The translations under genes were made by a program, and so were the position numbers. Under the pieces are notes generated by a model, which had not been told where the DNA came from, ran no database searches, and saw nothing but the letters and a program-made list of their open reading frames with translations. A stretch of DNA of 64,000 nt from Epichloe hybrida (Eukaryota; Ascomycota; Sordariomycetes; Hypocreales; Clavicipitaceae), in assembly GCA_019022495.1 (NCBI GenBank), contig JAFEKR010000002.1:2480001-2544000 (forward strand), written 5' to 3'. The first letter of the stretch is position 1, and the number at the start of each line of letters is the position of its first letter. Positions 58,728 to 64,000 of this stretch are shown piece after piece.

Positions 58728-60540
58728 CAAAGTATTACACTAAAACGTGTAGTGTAATGTAGTATTTATAGTGTAATGTAGTAACTATACTATAAACTAC
58801 ACTACACTATAAACTACACTAACTATAAGGAAAAAAAAACTACATTATACTAACTATAAAAAAAAAACTATAATACATTATACTATAAATTTTTTTTCCT
58901 AAACTACACTAACTATAAACACTATAAATATAGTATTAGATTTTTTATTAGTTATTAGTATTATAAGGATTAGAAGAATGCTAGTTATATAAAAGCTTTT
59001 ATTATTACCTATTTTATTTAATTAGTTATAGAATTTATAATATATTATTTTAGTAATTTTACTATAACTAAGTAAGGTTATATATAATATTATACTTTTT
59101 TAATAATACTATTAAACTTAATACTTTATTTCCCTAATATAACTTAAAGAAAAACCTTCTTATTATATTATTTACTATTCTTATAAATTATTTATATTTC
59201 TATAAATTATTATTATTACTTATTTTAAAAAAACTATAAAAAGAACTACTAGTAAACTTAATATAAGTAGCTTATTATATCTTATTATAGCTTATAATAG
59301 CTTATAATAGCTTATAATAGCTTATAATAGCTTATAATACTAATATTACTAATATTACTAGTATTACTAAGATTACTTATAATATTATTAGTGTTAAAGT
59401 TTAATAATAAATAAATAATAAATAAATAACTTAAATATAAATACTAGTAATTATAAGTAAATTACTATAGTAAAAGCTATAGTTTTTAATAACTTTATAT
59501 TTTAAGGTTTTTAAAAATATTAATATTATAAAAATGTTTTCTCTTTTATATTTTTTTAAAATAATAGTAATTAAGGTTATTAAAGCTTTTATAATAAGTA
59601 TATATATATTCTTTTTACTAAATAGCTAATTATATAGCTAGTCCTAGTACTTTAATTACCTTTTATAATAAGTATAGTATATTATATAAAACTAAGTCCT
59701 AGTATTATTTTTAAAAATAAGTTAAACTTATTTTTTATAGCTTAATTAAGCTATATAAGGTAATTAAAATAATACTATTAGTTATTTATTAATATACTAT
59801 AAATATTAGTTTATTGTATTCTTTCTTTATATATTATAGTAATAATATATATAAAGTTACTATATATAACTTCTTAAAGCTTTAGAATTATAAAGCTTAA
59901 AGTAATATTTAATTAGTTTAAATAGTAAATAAATAGTTTAAGCTTTTTTTAAGTCCTTATTATATTAATAATAATATTAAAGTACTAAGTATATATTCTA
60001 TTAACTTTTATATATTTATTTAGATTTCTAATTTAATTTAATTATATTAGTTTAGGGTATTTTTTAATTAAATTAATAATAATAATAGTAAATAAAATAA
60101 TTAGAAGGTTTTTCTTAAAGTTATATTAGTAAAATAAAGTAATAAGTATAATAGTATTATTAAAAAGGTATAATATTATAAATAACCCTATTTATAGTAA
60201 AATTCTTAAAAAAAAGTAAATATTATAAATTCTATAACTAATTAAGTAAAATAGGTAATAATAAAAGCTTCTATATAACTAGCTTTCTTTTAATCCTTAT
60301 AATAACATTATATAATAAAAAGGCCCACTTTTCTTTTACTAATACTATATTTGTAGTTTTTGTAGTTAGTGTAGTTAGTAACTACACTAATTACACTACA
60401 CTATAAGCAAAAAAAAACTACACTACACTACACTATAAAAAAAAACACTACAATACATTAACTGTAAGAAAAAAAAAACTACATTACAAATACAAATTTT
60501 TCCTAAAAACTACACTAACTACACTACAAACAATACTCTA
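58728..60540. mobile_element. non-autonomous hAT-like element E8 with intact target duplication
   Basis: 1,813 bp, from CAAAGTATTACAC to CAATACTCTA, flanked by perfect 8-bp duplications GCTACTAG (58720-58727 and 60541-60548) inside a LINE fragment. The undisturbed LINE site can be read near 51570-51600. This copy proves the element type and its 8-bp target size. Orientation as E3 and E6; it carries the 57-bp LINE fragment of E4. Confidence 0.9.
59603..59659 (-). mobile_element. 57-bp LINE 3'-end fragment inside E8
   Basis: Reverse complement of 24859-24915 of E4, flanked by the same 17-bp duplication (59586-59602 and 59660-59676, CTTTTATAATAAGTATA). Same insertion point, so it was inherited with the element. 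Confidence 0.9.
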
Positions 60541-62089
60541 GCTACTAGGCTAGTAGCTAGGAGCTAGTTTACTTTTACTACCTAGGTATTAAGTTACTAA
60601 AGCTAAAAGATAACCTTCTTAGATTATTCCTTAGTAAACCTAGACCTAGCTAAGTCTAGGCTTACTACTATAGTACTTTATTTTTTCTTAGTATAGTTTT
60701 TAGTATAAAGTTTCTTAACCTAAGCTATATAGTTCTCTAAGGCTTAAATAATTAAAGTTAGCCCTAATTTAAAGCTATTACTATACTAAAGTAAAACCAC
60801 TTATATTACTCCTAGTAACTATACTTGCCTAGGTATTAACTAATTACTAATACTTCCCTTACTAGCTAGTAATATTTAGCTATAAGTAAATTAGCACTAA
60901 AGTAAGCTTAAAGTAAGTATAAATACTAATATTACCTTAAAATATCTATAGTTATAAACCTAATAGTTAAAGTAAGCACTAGATATTACCCCTTTATATA
61001 TAAATTAGCCTTACTCCTAGGCTAGTAATAAACTAACTTACTAATAATATTATAATACTAGTGCCTTAAATTCTTAATTAATTATATCTTATAAGATATA
61101 TACTATAGTGCTTAAGTTTTACCTAGCTACCCTAAATTAAACTTAGAATAAGTATAAAATAAAGGTAAAAATAATTTACTTTAAAATCTTTAAACTTAGC
61201 TTACTTTAATTATTTTACTATAAGAGATTTTCTTAAATACCTCTCTAAGGCTATAATTTCCTAGGTAAATTAGAACTAAAATAGCACTAATAATAAAATA
61301 CTTATAGTATTTAGTAATATTTCATTATACTATTATTATTATATAAAATATTAGTAATTAAATTAGCACTAAGCTAAAAAAGCCTTAAATAGCTTTAAGA
61401 AAGAATAAGAAAAATAAGAACCTATAGGAAGTTTAATATAAGAAAAGAAAAAAGGTTAAAACCTTATAAAAAGAAAAGCCTTTTTTTATACTTAAGAGAG
61501 AAAAAGGGGGGAATAAATTATAATATTACCTAGAAAATAAAGTATAAGATAAATAAATAAATAAATAGTATATAAGTAATCTAAAAGTAAAACTACTTAA
61601 ATACTAGGCTTAAATTACTTATTCCTTACTATAAGTAAATAAAACTATATACTTAGACTTTATAAGGTATTTAAACTAATACTAGGCTAAAGTTAGCTAA
61701 AAAGTAAGGTACTAGAGAAGCTAGGAGTAAAGTAAATAAAAAGTAAACTATTATTATAAATTAGAATTTACCTTATTATAAAATAAAGTAAAAGGTATAA
61801 GGTAAGGCTAGTATAAGGCTAGAGAAATATTAAAGGGAGCTAGCTAGGATTATTACTATATATTTTTCCTTTTCTCTTATTTTCTATAGGATAAGGCTAG
61901 TATAAGCTAGTACTAAATACTTACAGTTAGCTATACCTAACATAACGTAGGCCTATAAGAGGGCTAGCGCTAGCTTATATATAGATATAAGGGGGTTTTT
62001 CTTCCTAGTTTAGGGTTTTCCCTCTTAACTAAGTAGTTAGAGTACTAGGACTAGCTACTTAATTAGCTATCTAGCGTAAAGAATATATA

Positions 62090-64000
62090 AATAAGGGCAC
62101 CCCTTAAAAACATTACTTATTTATATTCTTATAAGACTAAAAGTATTTATTAAACTAATTACTTATAAAGATATTATAACTAGGATTTAATTTATTTAAA
62201 GAATCTTTTTTAAGTTTAAGTTTAACTTTCTAGAAATAAGCTTAGAATTAAAACCCTTAGTTTAAGTCTTATTATATAAAATATAGTAAGGTAATAACTT
62301 TACTATAAGTTAATTAAAGTTACTTAAAAGTAATAATATAGCTATATTTTAAATATAGTTAATTAGACTCTTTAAGCTATTAATATTTAAGAATTATATT
62401 TTTATTTCTTTAGGTATAAGAAAAGAAATTTTAATACTAACTTATAATAACCTTATTACTAAGTACTAAGAAGTAAGTAAAACTCTTTATTTAATTATAA
62501 ACTAATATTATTAGCTAATAATAAAGAAAGATATAAAGGTATATATTAGTACTTATATAAATTATTAGACTTTAAAACTAAGGTATTATAAACTATATAG
62601 TAAGCTAGCTATATTACTAATACTTAATTACCCTTTTTAAGAATTATTAATAGATTTTATTACTAGACTTTTACTAATAAAAGACTTAAATTAGACTTAT
62701 AATATAATTCTAGTTATTATTAACTATTTTATAAAATATAGTATTTATATTCTTATTTTACTATAACTAACTAGTAATAGGCTAGTAACTATATTCTTAG
62801 AATATATTTTTAAAGACTATAAAGTGCTAAAAAGTATTATAATAAACTAAGGTTTTATATTTATTAGTAGTTTTTAAATAACTTTTTATTATTTTCTTAT
62901 AACTAAGTAATTACTTAGTATTACTTTTTACCCTTAAATAAATAGCTAGATAAAATATTAAAACTAGGTCTTAGAATATTATTTAAGGGCTTTTACTTAT
63001 ACTAAATAAACTAATTAGGTAAATAACTTATTAATAGCGTAATTTATATATAATATAAGTAATTACTTAATATATAGCTATATACTAGTAAAGGTATTAT
63101 AAGGTTATAATCCTAAAGATTTATAGTAAGTAATAATAAATATCCCTTTAGTAAATAATTAAGCTAAAAGTAAAGTTTTAGTATTAAAAGAGAAGTATAT
63201 TATAATTAAATAGCTTTTAAGTAACTTATAAACTTAGTATAAAAAATATTATAACTAAAAGAAAACTTTAATAAGGTTTAAAATTAGTAACTATATTTTA
63301 CTATTAATAAAGAGTATTAACTTAAGATACCTTAGTAAGAAGCTAGCTATAAAGTACTTAAGTGTTTATAAAATTAAAAAGGTAATTAGAAGTTATAAAC
63401 TAGTATATTAATTAAAATTATTACCTAGGACTTAATGATATAATATATTTAATATTACTAGTTTTAAATCTTTTAAAAAGAACTTAATAAATATAAAAAA
63501 TATACCTTTATTATAAGATACTATTAAAGATAATAAATAGAAGTTTAAAGTTAAGAGAATTATTTTATATTACTATAATAAAAGGTATTATAAATATCTA
63601 GTTAAATAAAAAAGCTATAATACTTTAGAGAATTCTTAAGTATTAAAAAGGGATTTTATTATTAAAGAAATTATTAATAACTATAAGTAATAGCTAAGTA
63701 ATAAAGTTAATATAAGGTAATTATAATTTATAAGTTAATATACTTAAGATATTAGAAAATAAAGTTAATTTACTTAAATAACTTAAATAATTTATTATAT
63801 AGCTACTAAGCACTTATCTCTTTATAATAAAGTTAGTCCTTAAGATTACTAGTCCTTTATTATTAGTAATAACTATAGAAACTATAAAGAAAAAGGCCTT
63901 AGAACTATCTTTATTATTAAAATCCCTTTCTTTATATATATAAACCTAAAGTATATTAAAAAGCTTAATAAAATTAATATATTTAAGTAAATTAGTAGTA
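62090..64000 (+). mobile_element. Ty3/gypsy chromodomain element, copy D (plus strand, partial)
   Basis: Reverse-complement collinear with copies A and C, starting AATAAGGGCACCCC (compare 5476-5490 and 19160-19172). It runs to the window end, where it matches about 14810 of C with N removed. The 3' LTR would lie beyond the window. RIP-type decay is heavy. Confidence 0.85.
62690..63700 (+). pseudogene. gypsy copy D: integrase core to chromodomain
   Basis: Plus strand. The integrase core is at about 62705-62885 (VIINYFTKYSIYI and an FTS stretch near 62860). The integrase tail is at about 63280-63390 (KLAIKYLSVYKIKKVI). The chromodomain is at about 63550-63670 (FKVKRIILYYYNKRYYKYLVK, a stop, KSYNTLENS). 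The three family members carry different stops, as expected for independent mutation. Confidence 0.75.

Larger units (their letters stand above)
58708..62089 (+). mobile_element. LINE fragment (plus strand) interrupted by E8
   Basis: Pieces 58708-58727 and 60549 to about 62089 are the reverse complement of about 50044-51600 of the long LINE, that is its last ~1.55 kb. The 3' end GCGTAAAGAATA lies at about 62076-62088. The 5' side meets the end of E7, so the truncation point is unknown. No intact frame. Gypsy D follows directly, making it the likely target, but the upstream gypsy side is not in the window. Confidence 0.8.

Noticed and set aside
1..64000. A host biosynthetic, effector or defence gene cluster
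   Set aside because: No host-type coding sequence or domain was recognisable on either strand; every coding motif found belongs to a transposable element.

Overview
The window is strongly A+T-rich and I see no intact protein gene, tRNA or rRNA. It reads as a stack of nested, mutated transposable elements from a filamentous ascomycete fungus. Repeat-induced point mutation (RIP) is the best explanation. CpA/TpG dinucleotides are largely replaced by TpA, the three LTR pairs differ (as far as I compared them) only by transitions, stop codons sit where Gln or Trp codons would be expected, and active-site Asp and zinc-ligand Cys/His appear as Asn and Tyr. A fungal origin also fits the short GT-AG introns with TACTAAC-like branch sites, the chromodomain Ty3/gypsy elements and a Tad/I-type LINE. 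Such DNA is typical of AT-rich isochores, subtelomeres or centromeres; I cannot tell which, nor the species.

Layout. 1-6031: a minus-strand chromodomain gypsy relic (copy A), split by a hAT-type element (E1, 1671-4234, 8-bp target duplication) and cut at 6032 by hAT-like element E2 (6032-7962). 7963-9078: unassigned DNA. 9079-11142: E3. 11143-11906: unknown dispersed repeat X. 11907-12891 and 23248-23980: two pieces of another gypsy copy (B) around a complete gypsy element C (12892-23247, minus strand, 270-bp LTRs). C itself carries a small Gag-only LTR element N (14907-17358, CCTAA duplication). 23981-25790: E4. 25791-27708: repeat X inverted, with a 5'-truncated LINE (25882-27153) inside. 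27709-30274: hAT-3 with the 5' part of a transposase gene, broken inside an intron by gypsy G3. G3 (minus strand) runs 30275-33556, 45745-47058 and 49126-49719, separated by an autonomous-type hAT element (33557-45744, ACTATATT duplications) and by E6 (47059-49125, holding a solo LTR). The big hAT carries the best-preserved gene, a transposase at 41267-44227 (minus), and is split by gypsy G5 (34252-40988) inserted in a 9-bp satellite. 49720-58707: E7, split by a near full-length LINE (50044-56607, minus). 58708-62089: a second LINE fragment (plus) holding E8 (58728-60540). 62090-64000: gypsy copy D (plus), running off the window.

How the parts relate. The hAT elements form one network: an element with transposase (33557-45744), a relative with a truncated transposase (hAT-3), and six roughly 1.8-2.4-kb derivatives without transposase (E2, E3, E4, E6, E7, E8) that share internal blocks, CARAG-type ends and AAGTGGG subterminal motifs. 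Gypsy copies A-D are one family, and its LTR also occurs solo at 47731-47968. Nesting gives a relative order: hAT-3, then G3, then the big hAT, then G5. The most informative signal is that in all three LTR pairs the outer LTR halves are nearly free of RIP while the inner halves are mutated.
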